A DNA stretch of 64,000 nt from Pseudobacteroides sp. (lineage in GTDB: Bacteria; Bacillota; Clostridia; Acetivibrionales; DSM-2933). Positions 1 through 7,459 of this stretch are shown one piece after another. The stretch spans positions 1-64,000 of the forward strand of contig NZ_DATCTU010000122.1 in the NCBI RefSeq assembly GCF_036567765.1. Reading direction: 5' to 3'. Positions within the stretch are counted from its first letter, which is position 1, and each line of letters starts with the position of its first letter. Position numbers and translations under genes: made by a program. The notes beneath the pieces are model-generated. The model worked only from the letters and a program-made list of their open reading frames with translations, ran no database searches and had not been told where the DNA came from.

Positions 1-297
1 GGTGACTCTTGCATTCCGCATAGGAACCGCCGGAGGGGTGTACCGTACGGATATTATATATATATATATATATATAGTATTCTGCCCCCTACCCCCATTC
101 TTGTTCAGTGTTCATAGTTAGTTACGTGCTAAGCTTCGAATAAATCTTTGCAAAACTAAACCTTCTCAATGTATAGGCAACAATATTTGATTTTTGCAAC
201 CACCTAATAAAAAAATTTTTTAAAATGTGTTTTGGATAGTATAATATCCGTACGGTACACCCCTCCGGCGGTTCCTATGCGGAATGCAAGAGTCACC
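1..297. repeat. 58-bp perfect inverted repeat flanking 181 bp
   Basis: Bases 1-58 are the exact reverse complement of 240-297. The arms are GC-rich compared with the surroundings and contain the palindrome CCGTACGG. The inner 181 bp is AT-rich and includes a (TA)n run and a C-rich tract. Immediately outside the right arm, bases 289-306 form a small hairpin with a TTCG loop. The left arm starts at the window edge, so it may be longer. The layout fits a MITE-like non-autonomous element, an invertible segment or a very long hairpin; the sequence does not decide between these. Confidence 0.85.
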
Positions 298-418
298 CTT
301 CGGGTGTCTCTCTGATTGTATGACCTAACCCGGTTATTGGTAAATTATCCTTTTGCAAAGCAATCAAATCGTGATTTTCTTTTTGTTCAAAATTATATAA
401 TTTCTTTTGCTAAGCAAA

Positions 419-458
419 GAACAATGTGACTTATATAATTTAATAGGTCACATTGTTC
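419..458. repeat. 12-bp inverted repeat (hairpin)
   Basis: GAACAATGTGAC at 419-430 is repeated as its exact reverse complement at 447-458 with a 16-bp AT loop. It is preceded by a second, imperfect hairpin around TTTTGCTAAGCAAA at about 405-419. No T-run follows, so it does not look like a standard terminator. Confidence 0.7.
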
Positions 459-536
459 CAAAATGATATGTTTTCTCTTAAATTGATAATAAGTAATAGA
501 ATTACTAATCCGGATTATAAAAATGGCTATATACTC

Positions 537-564
537 CTGAACACTAGGAATATGCAGTGTTCAG
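537..564. repeat. 9-bp inverted repeat
   Basis: CTGAACACT (537-545) and AGTGTTCAG (556-564) are perfect inverted arms around a 10-bp loop. A related CAGTGTTCA string occurs at about 107 inside the large inverted repeat. Confidence 0.65.
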
Positions 565-645
565 ATGTCGTCCTATTTAAATAATATTAAAATCTTCGAA
601 AGGTACTTTTTAATGTGTTTTGGATGCTTTGCAATTGGAAACATA

Positions 646-768
646 TGGGTTAGGTTAGGTTTTTCGGTATAAAGTAATATTATATATTCTAATTAGAATA
701 TTTTTAATTTCGAATAACTAAGATAAATACCATATATTATTTTATGCCGAAAAACCTAACCTAACCCA
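646..768. repeat. 28-bp inverted repeat with GGTTAGGTTAGG arms
   Basis: Bases 646-673 and 741-768 are reverse complements with one mismatch. The arms contain a tandem GGTTA repeat. The 67-bp centre holds an 18-bp perfect palindrome at 684-701 (ATATTCTAATTAGAATAT). The right arm shares its CCTAACC-GTTATT edge with a block at about 323, so related repeat units are scattered through the region. Confidence 0.75.
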
Positions 769-939
769 GTTATTAGAAATTATATTATTCTCTTCTGCAA
801 AACTAAATGGAATATATGTATATTAACATAAACAAAATAATTGTATGTTACAATATATGTTATGTTTCATACAGGCTTGTAACTAGGTTTTGCAAGGCAT
901 ATAATTATAATATATCAATCAAACGGAGGTACAAAACGC

Positions 940-1155
940 ATGGAAAAAGTAATCAAACTTGCCAATCAATTAAGGCCTGACACAAACATTAAGATAACTA
1001 TTGATACAGTAGATAATGACACGTTTATACAAATTGACAGCATTGGTATATTTGATGATGTAGAAGTTGAGACACTTGTAAAACATCACTTTAACCTAAA
1101 TAATTATGATACAGCTATTAATATGGTAATACAAACATTGCAATGCAACATATGA
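940..1155 (+). CDS. Small orphan protein (71 aa)
   Basis: The function is not recognised. The ATG has a good ribosome binding site, GGAGGT at 925-930, nine bases upstream, and a strong hairpin terminator follows the stop, so it is probably a real monocistronic gene. The product is acidic, soluble and rich in Asn, Asp and Ile, with no signal peptide or membrane segment; beta-rich in the first half and helical at the end by eye. It lies in the putative integrative element between the repeat region and the DUF262 gene. Its short size and low-GC codon use fit cargo or a regulatory protein of that element. Confidence 0.6.
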   Translation: MEKVIKLANQLRPDTNIKITIDTVDNDTFIQIDSIGIFDDVEVETLVKHHFNLNNYDTAINMVIQTLQCNI

Positions 1156-1199
1156 ACATCCAACTTGATTGTTACTATACTTAAGCTCATGTAATCATG

Positions 1200-1226
1200 A
1201 CCACCTGCTTAGCAGGTGGTTTTCTT
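1200..1226 (+). terminator. Rho-independent terminator
   Basis: ACCACCTGC and GCAGGTGGT form a 9-bp stem with a TTA loop, followed by TTTCTTT. It sits 45 bp after the 71-aa gene. Confidence 0.8.
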
Positions 1227-1240
1227 TACATAAAAATAAA

Positions 1241-1269
1241 AAAGAGGATTGAATACAATCCTCCTTTTT
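1241..1269. terminator. Second hairpin with T-run, possibly bidirectional
   Basis: GAGGATTG (1244-1251) and CAATCCTC (1256-1263) form a stem with an AATA loop, with A-run before and T-run after. It backs up the first terminator and insulates the DUF262 gene. Confidence 0.65.
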
Positions 1270-1427
1270 ATGCCGTTTTTGGTGGCTTTTGAGGGTGCAT
1301 AAAAACTATAATGATTAATTTCTATAATAATCTTCCTTTACTAATCATTGTTAGTTTTATAAAAAACATGTATAATAAAAATGCAATACATATGGATTTA
1401 TTCTTAATGCTTAATGGGGGGATAAAA

Positions 1428-3221
1428 ATGACTGATATTAAACAAGATTTATTAATTAGAAGTGAAAATATACAAAGAGTATATCAGATGTATAAAAATG
1501 AAATATTTCTAGTTAATAGAAAATATCAAAGAAAATTAGTTTGGAACATCGAAGAAAAGAGAGCTTTTGTAGAATCAATAATAAAAGGATATCCTGTACC
1601 CCTGTTTCTTTTTGCTGAAATTGTTTATGGAGAAGATGATAAGTTTGAAATTATTGATGGCATGCAAAGACTTAATGCAATATCATCATTTATTGAGCAA
1701 GAATTTGAAATTAATGGTGAATACTTTGACTTAGAAACTATGGTTGAAACAAAACTACTGTTAGATAAAAAAGTATTATTTCAAAAAATCCCCAAGCTTT
1801 CAAGAGATATTTGTACAAAAATTGCTAGCTATGTTTTACCATTTTCAGTTTATAAAAAGGAGAACTCTCGTGAAATTGATGAAATATTTAGACGAATAAA
1901 CTCTGGAGGGAGACAATTATCTAAGCAAGACATTCGTCAATCAAATTCCCTTGGAAAATTCGCAGATGTAGTTAGAAAGATTTCTGCAAAATTTAGAGGT
2001 GATGATTCCCAATCTGATGAGTTAATTTTAAATAGTATGAAGAGCATTAGTATATCAAACAAAAATTTAGATTACGGAATTAATGTTAATGAGATTTTTT
2101 GGGTAAAAGAAGGTATTATTCCACGAGAAAAAGTTCGTCAATCATTAGATGAAGAAATTGTAGCTGATATGTTAGGTTATGTACTTCTAGAGAATAAATC
2201 TACTGCAAATTCTGAACTATTAGATAACTACTATGGGATTTTTAATACTCCTACTCAAAAAGAACGTTATTACTCTTTAGAAAGAAATCTAAAACAAAAT
2301 TCTGAATTAATTATCGAACGCTTCATTATCATCCTTGATGAACTAAAAAAGCTTAGCATGGTTGATACTTCAAAAAACCTAAAGACTATCTTATATCCTG
2401 ATAAGGAGGCAAGTTACTATATACCTAGACCATTTCAAATAATTTTTATAGCAATATATGAACTGATATTCATTGAAAATTTGGTTATAGATAGCTACGA
2501 CAAATTAAAAAATAAATTAATAGGTATTGGTAGACATATTAATATAAGTGCAGGTGGAAACTGGAGTGGTGCTAGTAGAAAAAGGAATATCGAAGATATA
2601 AAAGCCTTGATAAAAAGTGCATTCCGTATTAAAAGTGATAGTGATATAGAAAATCCTGCAATTGATAGTTGGTCTACAAAATTAGAAAACATCTTAATGC
2701 AGTCATTTACTGAACAAGCCTTGTATGATTTTAAACAAGGTTTTCATAGACTTGATAATATTGGAGATTTTGATGTAAGTATTATTCACAAAATTACTAA
2801 AACGTTAACTGCTATGGCAAATGCTAAAGCTAATTCTAAAGGATATATTATTGTTGGAATTGCAGATGACGAAGAAGATATGAAAAAGTCATGTAAAAAA
2901 TACAATTCAGATTTTATTAAATACAATAAATTTTATATAACTGGGCTACAGGGCGAAGTAGATAAATATCACAATTCAAATTATGATTCCTATTATAATG
3001 TAATTTTAAACTATTTAGAAAAAGAATTAGTTGAAAAAGAATTTTTAGATAATGTAATTGTACGGTTAATAAATTATGCGGGTAAAGCATTAGTTATTTT
3101 TGAAGTTGCTTCTGGAAAACGTCCCTATGCTTATGATAATAAATTCTATAGCCGAAAAGGTTCAAATGTCGAAGAAATCCCTACAAACAGGCTTCATATA
3201 TTATTCTCAAGATTTTCCTAG
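1428..3221 (+). CDS. DUF262 (GmrS/ParB-like) - AlbA_2 fusion protein
   Basis: Predicted nucleic-acid-acting protein of 597 aa. The start at 1428 is chosen because a G-rich ribosome binding site (1416-1421) lies just upstream; the same frame is open to 1311 without one. Residues about 30-165 carry DUF262 hallmarks: NRKYQRKLVW, DGMQR (about 77-81) and RRINSGGRQLS. In this family the DGxQR motif belongs to a ParB-like NTP-dependent nuclease fold, as in type IV restriction protein GmrSD. Residues about 414-597 match the AlbA_2/Schlafen-type domain (E-x-x-FK start, GYIIVGIAD near 472, a late RKGSN). The usual DUF1524 HNH nuclease partner is absent. It neighbours a phage-type integrase at a tRNA, and its codon use is strongly AT-rich, so it is probably transferred cargo. 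A defence role is inference. Confidence 0.8.
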   Translation: MTDIKQDLLIRSENIQRVYQMYKNEIFLVNRKYQRKLVWNIEEKRAFVESIIKGYPVPLFLFAEIVYGEDDKFEIIDGMQRLNAISSFIEQEFEINGEYFDLETMVETKLLLDKKVLFQKIPKLSRDICTKIASYVLPFSVYKKENSREIDEIFRRINSGGRQLSKQDIRQSNSLGKFADVVRKISAKFRGDDSQSDELILNSMKSISISNKNLDYGINVNEIFWVKEGIIPREKVRQSLDEEIVADMLGYVLLENKSTANSELLDNYYGIFNTPTQKERYYSLERNLKQNSELIIERFIIILDELKKLSMVDTSKNLKTILYPDKEASYYIPRPFQIIFIAIYELIFIENLVIDSYDKLKNKLIGIGRHINISAGGNWSGASRKRNIEDIKALIKSAFRIKSDSDIENPAIDSWSTKLENILMQSFTEQALYDFKQGFHRLDNIGDFDVSIIHKITKTLTAMANAKANSKGYIIVGIADDEEDMKKSCKKYNSDFIKYNKFYITGLQGEVDKYHNSNYDSYYNVILNYLEKELVEKEFLDNVIVRLINYAGKALVIFEVASGKRPYAYDNKFYSRKGSNVEEIPTNRLHILFSRFS

Positions 3222-3233
3222 TTAGATTTATTT

Positions 3234-3267
3234 AAAAGTGCTTCAGACGTTTATTTGAAGCACTTTT
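3234..3267. terminator. Bidirectional terminator between convergent genes
   Basis: AAAAGTGCTTCA (3234-3245) and TGAAGCACTTTT (3256-3267) form a perfect 12-bp stem with A/T runs on both sides. It serves the plus-strand DUF262 gene and the minus-strand integrase gene. Confidence 0.8.
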
Positions 3268-3305
3268 ATTATTACATCGCCCTATCGAAGATATTCTTTA
3301 TTGTT

Positions 3306-4262
3306 CTATTTTATTCTAATGGGTTTTCCTTTAGATTTATTAATATTTTCCAATGGATTAAAATTATCAAAATCCTTCTTTAGGTCATTTGTAAACATAT
3401 TGACGTATTCTTTAACTATCTCAATACTCCTATGACCTAGAATCTTTTGAAGCCTAAAAACATCACCACCATTTAATATAAACATTTTTGCAAAGGTATG
3501 ACGAAATAAATGCATTGATGTTTTATTTATTCCCCTTTTATTATTATACCTTGCTATGCTCTTTGTGCAGGAATTTTCAGTAAATTTTTGCCCATACGAA
3601 TTACAAAATAAATAATCTTCCGGACTTTCTCCCTGTCTTATTTCCAAGTATTCCATGAGTATTTTATTTATTGTTTTTGATAAAGGTAAATGCCTTTCAC
3701 GCCTTGATTTACCCTGTTTTACCTTTGTAATGGCTTCATCTAAATCAATATCTCCAATACGGATATTTACAAGTTCACCAACTCTTACTCCTGTAGCAAG
3801 TAGAAAATTAACTATAACCCAATCCCGGTATTCGCTAAAATCGCACTTTTTAAAATCTGGCTTGTCAAGAAGCAGCTTTAATTCATGTTCCGTATATGTT
3901 TCCTTAATTGTTTTATTAGCTTTTATCAGGTTAATTTTAAACGAATTACAGTACCCAAGACCTTGAAAGAAATAAATTATTGCTCTGACAGCTCTTATGG
4001 CAGTATTAATTGATATGTCGTTCTGATTGCCAAGGCCTTTTAAATGTATAATATAAGTATTTATAAGGTCTTTGTTTATGTCCTTGATAAGCGTAATATT
4101 ATCTTGTTTTAAGAATGCCATAAACTTATTCATATAAGCATTATAATAAATAATTGTTTTTTCGGACAAGTTTTTTACTTTACACGTGTTGATGAACTCC
4201 TTGTATCCTGCCTCAATTGTCTTTCCATTTGTATCCTTTTTCATAGTGATTTTCTTTGCCAT
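3306..4262 (-). CDS. Tyrosine recombinase / integrase
   Basis: Site-specific recombinase (phage integrase/XerD-like) of 318 aa. The ATG at 4262 has GGGG ten bases upstream; a GTG at 4277 is in frame but overlaps that ribosome binding site. An N-terminal SAM-like core-binding domain spans about residues 15-110. The catalytic domain shows R160 in ATGVRVGEL, H251 and R254 in HLFRHTF, H277 in GHRS and the nucleophile Y286 in KEYVNM, all expected for an active enzyme. Its start lies about 120 bp from the 3' end of tRNA-Ser, the usual position of an integrase in an element inserted at a tRNA. It therefore probably mobilises the DNA to its left, including the DUF262 gene. Confidence 0.9.
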   Translation of the reverse strand: MAKKITMKKDTNGKTIEAGYKEFINTCKVKNLSEKTIIYYNAYMNKFMAFLKQDNITLIKDINKDLINTYIIHLKGLGNQNDISINTAIRAVRAIIYFFQGLGYCNSFKINLIKANKTIKETYTEHELKLLLDKPDFKKCDFSEYRDWVIVNFLLATGVRVGELVNIRIGDIDLDEAITKVKQGKSRRERHLPLSKTINKILMEYLEIRQGESPEDYLFCNSYGQKFTENSCTKSIARYNNKRGINKTSMHLFRHTFAKMFILNGGDVFRLQKILGHRSIEIVKEYVNMFTNDLKKDFDNFNPLENINKSKGKPIRIK

Positions 4263-4338
4263 TTTTACATTCCCCACTTCATACGATTATGATTTTTTTA
4301 TTAAAAAATCGTGTGGACTGCAAAAAAGCTACAAACAA

Positions 4339-4376
4339 AAAGTCAAGTATCTCAAACCCTTGAAATACTTGACTTT
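4339..4376 (-). terminator. Terminator of tRNA-Ser
   Basis: AAAGTCAAGTAT (4339-4350) and ATACTTGACTTT (4365-4376) make a perfect 12-bp stem. On the minus strand it is followed by a T-rich TTTTGTTTGT tail, seven bases after the tRNA 3' end. Confidence 0.7.
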
Positions 4377-4382
4377 ACTTAC

Positions 4383-4474
4383 TGGCGGAGAGAGAGAGAT
4401 TCGAACTCTCGGACGGGTATTAGCCGTCACACGATTTCCAGTCGTGCGCCTTAGACCAGCTCAGCCATCTCTCC
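4383..4474 (-). tRNA. tRNA-Ser(GGA)
   Basis: Reading the minus strand gives a 7-bp acceptor stem GGAGAGA/TCTCTCC, D-arm with GCTGAG, anticodon stem CACGA/TCGTG around loop CTGGAAA (anticodon GGA), a long class II variable arm (GACGGC...CCGTC) and T-loop TTCGAAT. The 3' CCA is encoded. It is the likely attachment site of the element to its left; no partial copy of the tRNA 3' end is visible in 1-4300, so the other att site would lie beyond the window. Confidence 0.95.
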
Positions 4475-4504
4475 ACAAATCATATTAATTTAACACGCTT
4501 ATAC

Positions 4505-4533
4505 ATTTTACAATATCATTGTTATTAAGTCAA
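4505..4533 (-). promoter_or_regulatory. Sigma-A promoter of tRNA-Ser
   Basis: On the minus strand TTGACT (4533-4528), a 17-bp spacer and TAAAAT (4510-4505) lie about 30 bp before the tRNA 5' end. This is a near-consensus vegetative promoter. Confidence 0.7.
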
Positions 4534-4583
4534 CACCCAAATTATATTAATTTTAAATTGTAGCACGTTCACTCAATTATAAA

Positions 4584-7445
4584 CTACAATTTTGCAATAT
4601 CACAATATCGCTGAAGGATTGCTGCAACTTCAGCACGAGTTGCTGTGCCTGCCGGATCCAGTATGGATTTGGTTTTGCCGCTTATAAGTTTGCAATCGAC
4701 AGCCCAGCTCATTGCTTCATATGCCCATGATAGAACATCTTCCTTATCATGAAAATTATTCAATATATCCTGTGAAGTCATTTTATTGATATCGCTTTTC
4801 TTCAGGTACTTATCATAATTATGTAATATAACTGCTGCCTCCTGTCGAGTAACCGGTTTGTCAGGTGCGAATTTCTTGTTGTTTATGCCAAAAACGATTT
4901 TATTGAAATATGCCCAATTAACGGCATTTTCGTACCATGCACCCTTTGACACATCTTCAAAGATGTCTGATGAATCAACTTGAGGCTTTCCAGCTATACG
5001 GTAAAGAACTGTTATAAGCATGGAGCGTGTCATGGAGGCATCCGGTGCAAAAATTTTATCGGATAGTCCGTTGAAAAAGCCCTTTTCGCATATAAAAGCC
5101 ACAGAGTCAAAGTACCAGTCAGTTGCTTTTACATCTGTAAACGGATTGATCCAACCACCAGATGGTAGTTTGTTGCTGACTATATCAGCTGTATTACTTA
5201 TCACTAAAGCGTTTTGCTCGTCCGTGTTATCTGTGTGCTTGTATATACTATTATTATCTTCCTTTTCACTTGTTGAAGCGGTAGCATGGATTTTGCTTTC
5301 GCCTGAGCCTGAATAACCGTAGCCGCTTTCATTGGGAGAAACAGGCAAAATGACAGTGGTATCAGATACTACGGAGGGTGTTGGGGTAGATGCTGTGCCT
5401 CCACTTATAGGGGTAACGGGGTAGGTTATAATATTAGCTGGAACCGGATTTACCCATATCGACACAGTCACATCAAGAGTACTCTCAAAAGGTCCGTTTT
5501 TTCCTCTGATAGTGAGTATTACAGACTTTCCGGCATCACTTTCTGATGGAGTGTATGTGAGTGTTTTTTCAGATATTTCAGCCTTGCCTGTACCACTGGA
5601 TGAAACTATGCTGTAAGCAGTTTCTGCGTTTACATCATTAAACCATGAGGCAATATCTTGCCACAAATATGGAGTAACCTTGATTTTGCCATCACTGGAA
5701 GCAGGTGTTGACTCTCCCGTGGGTAGAGCTCCTTTTGCTGAAGGACGGGCAAAATGTGATAGTGTAGCATTAACCACATATGTAGTGGACTCACCTTCAT
5801 TTGTAACATCAAATGTCCAAGTATCGGGGTTTTCACCTGATTCAGTATCAGTAACGGAAGCACTGTCGCTTGCAGGAACAACAAGGAAATCGGATGCCAT
5901 TATCTTGCTATGGTTTGATGGAAGTGTAACGTTATAAATAGTGTTGCTGGATTCATAAACCTCAGCGGTGACTCCCTGGACAGTTATAGATTTTACAGCG
6001 GTAGTCGTATTCATTTCCCATTTTGCAAAGTATTTCACATCACCTACTGAATTGTCGGCAACCTTTGTGATGCTGTTTCCGGTGAATGTAGGGTCGTCAT
6101 ACCATCCTGCAAATCTGTAACCGTTTTTTACAGGAATAGGTAGGGTTGCATCTGTCTTTCTGTCTATCCTATATGCAGCTGGATAATCAGTTCCGGCAGT
6201 ACCGCTAATGGTACCGCCGCTGCTATTGTATGTTATTTTATAGTCTTTTGTAAGTGCTTCTGCCATTAGCCTTGCATTCACGATACCGTATCCATATGAT
6301 GTATCGTAGCCATCACCGGATTGGTCATCTACAGCACAAGCCATTAGAAGCTTCTTAAATGCACTGCCGTCTATTGACTTATTAACTTGCTTTGCCATGG
6401 CTGCCAGGGATGTGACAAAGGCTGCAGCATAGGAAGTGCCTGTAACTGAGCTTATATAGGCATCGGAAGCTGAATTTCCCAAGCCGGGTAACCCAACGCC
6501 GGGAGCGGTTACAAATACACTGCTGTTTCTTTGGGAATGGGGATGAACAAGTCGCTTGCTATCCACCATGCCAACTCCCACAACACTTTCGAATGCAGCA
6601 GGATAGTTAAGGGAAGTTACATCGCCGTTATCTCCGTTTCCCACAGCAGAAACCAGTATAATGCCCTTCTTGGCAGCAATATCAATTTGCTCTCGCAGAG
6701 AGGTTGCAAGGCTTGAGTTTGTTCCGCCAAAGCTCATGTTTATAACGTCAGCATTTTGTTTTACAGCATATTCAAGTGCACTTACCACATTTGATGTACG
6801 AGTGGTTTTGGAATCAAAACATCTAAGCTCCAGAAGATTAACCTTATCTGTAAGACCAGCAATTCCTTTGCCATTATTGACCTGTGCAGCTATGATGCCG
6901 CTTACAAAGGTACCGTGGCCTGTGGAATCTGTGCCATAATCAGAGGTATCACTCCCTATAAAGTTGTATCCGCTGATTGAGACTCCGGCCAAATCCTCAT
7001 GGCTTATATTGACACCCGAATCAACTACTGCAATAGTAACACCATTGCCCCTAAGACCTCGATCCCATGCACTGCTGATTTCAAGTGAATCCATATACCA
7101 CTGGCTTGAAAACATTGGGTCGGGTGTGAGCAGAATTTTGTTGTCAAGAAGACTTACAATGCTATCCGGTTCCACGTATTCAACAAACCCTGCGTCAATG
7201 TAGCTTTGTATAGCTTCCAGGCTATCAGTGGTATATAAGTCCTCCGTATAGGGGATATGCTTGATACTGCTCGCATCCCCTACTGGAAGGATTTCCGGTG
7301 AATCATTCTTCAATTTGAAAATATAGCTTTTATTTTTTATTTCCATTCTTCCTGCTTCTGCAGCATGTACATGGACTATGGGAATAGTCCATGTACTAAA
7401 TATTATTGCAGTAACGAAGGCAAGAACACGAATTAGGTGCTTCAT
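4584..7445 (-). CDS. SLH-anchored subtilisin-like serine protease (S8)
   Basis: Secreted cell-surface protease of 953 aa. A signal peptide (about 1-29) precedes a propeptide-like segment. The S8 catalytic domain spans about 115-395 with D142 (VVDSG), H177 (GHGTF), oxyanion-hole N270 (AVGNGD) and S338 (GTSYAAA), so it should be active. A Listeria-Bacteroides (InlB B) repeat lies near 400-475 (GYRFAGWYDD), followed by cadherin-like/beta sandwich sequence and a Ser/Thr/Gly-rich linker. Three SLH domains occupy about 775-953 and should bind secondary wall polymer in the S-layer. It starts 14 bp after the stop of the giant SLH gene, so both are cotranscribed. Maturation or shedding of the giant protein is a plausible job but is inferred from context only. 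Confidence 0.93.
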   Translation of the reverse strand: MKHLIRVLAFVTAIIFSTWTIPIVHVHAAEAGRMEIKNKSYIFKLKNDSPEILPVGDASSIKHIPYTEDLYTTDSLEAIQSYIDAGFVEYVEPDSIVSLLDNKILLTPDPMFSSQWYMDSLEISSAWDRGLRGNGVTIAVVDSGVNISHEDLAGVSISGYNFIGSDTSDYGTDSTGHGTFVSGIIAAQVNNGKGIAGLTDKVNLLELRCFDSKTTRTSNVVSALEYAVKQNADVINMSFGGTNSSLATSLREQIDIAAKKGIILVSAVGNGDNGDVTSLNYPAAFESVVGVGMVDSKRLVHPHSQRNSSVFVTAPGVGLPGLGNSASDAYISSVTGTSYAAAFVTSLAAMAKQVNKSIDGSAFKKLLMACAVDDQSGDGYDTSYGYGIVNARLMAEALTKDYKITYNSSGGTISGTAGTDYPAAYRIDRKTDATLPIPVKNGYRFAGWYDDPTFTGNSITKVADNSVGDVKYFAKWEMNTTTAVKSITVQGVTAEVYESSNTIYNVTLPSNHSKIMASDFLVVPASDSASVTDTESGENPDTWTFDVTNEGESTTYVVNATLSHFARPSAKGALPTGESTPASSDGKIKVTPYLWQDIASWFNDVNAETAYSIVSSSGTGKAEISEKTLTYTPSESDAGKSVILTIRGKNGPFESTLDVTVSIWVNPVPANIITYPVTPISGGTASTPTPSVVSDTTVILPVSPNESGYGYSGSGESKIHATASTSEKEDNNSIYKHTDNTDEQNALVISNTADIVSNKLPSGGWINPFTDVKATDWYFDSVAFICEKGFFNGLSDKIFAPDASMTRSMLITVLYRIAGKPQVDSSDIFEDVSKGAWYENAVNWAYFNKIVFGINNKKFAPDKPVTRQEAAVILHNYDKYLKKSDINKMTSQDILNNFHDKEDVLSWAYEAMSWAVDCKLISGKTKSILDPAGTATRAEVAAILQRYCDIAKL

Positions 7446-7459
7446 TTGTTTCCTCCAGC

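Larger units (their letters stand above)
1..939. other. Gene-free, repeat-rich region at left edge
   Basis: No convincing gene is seen in this 939-bp AT-rich stretch. It holds at least four inverted repeats, listed separately, and a (TA)n run at about 55-76. Short motifs recur: a CCTAACCC(G/A)GTTATT block at about 323 and 761, a TGTGTTTTGGAT block at about 226 and 613, and a GCAAAACTAAA block at about 152 and 798. This looks like non-coding DNA of a mobile element rather than an ordinary intergenic gap. The left boundary is outside the window. Confidence 0.6.

Noticed and set aside
1..939. CRISPR array
   Set aside because: Repeats are inverted and of unequal spacing; there are no regular direct repeats with unique spacers and no cas gene.
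289..939. Retron-like msr/msd region
   Set aside because: Nested inverted repeats hinted at it, but no reverse transcriptase gene is present downstream.
1311..1427. N-terminal extension of the DUF262 protein
   Set aside because: The extra 39 codons lack a ribosome binding site, while a G-rich one sits right before the ATG at 1428.
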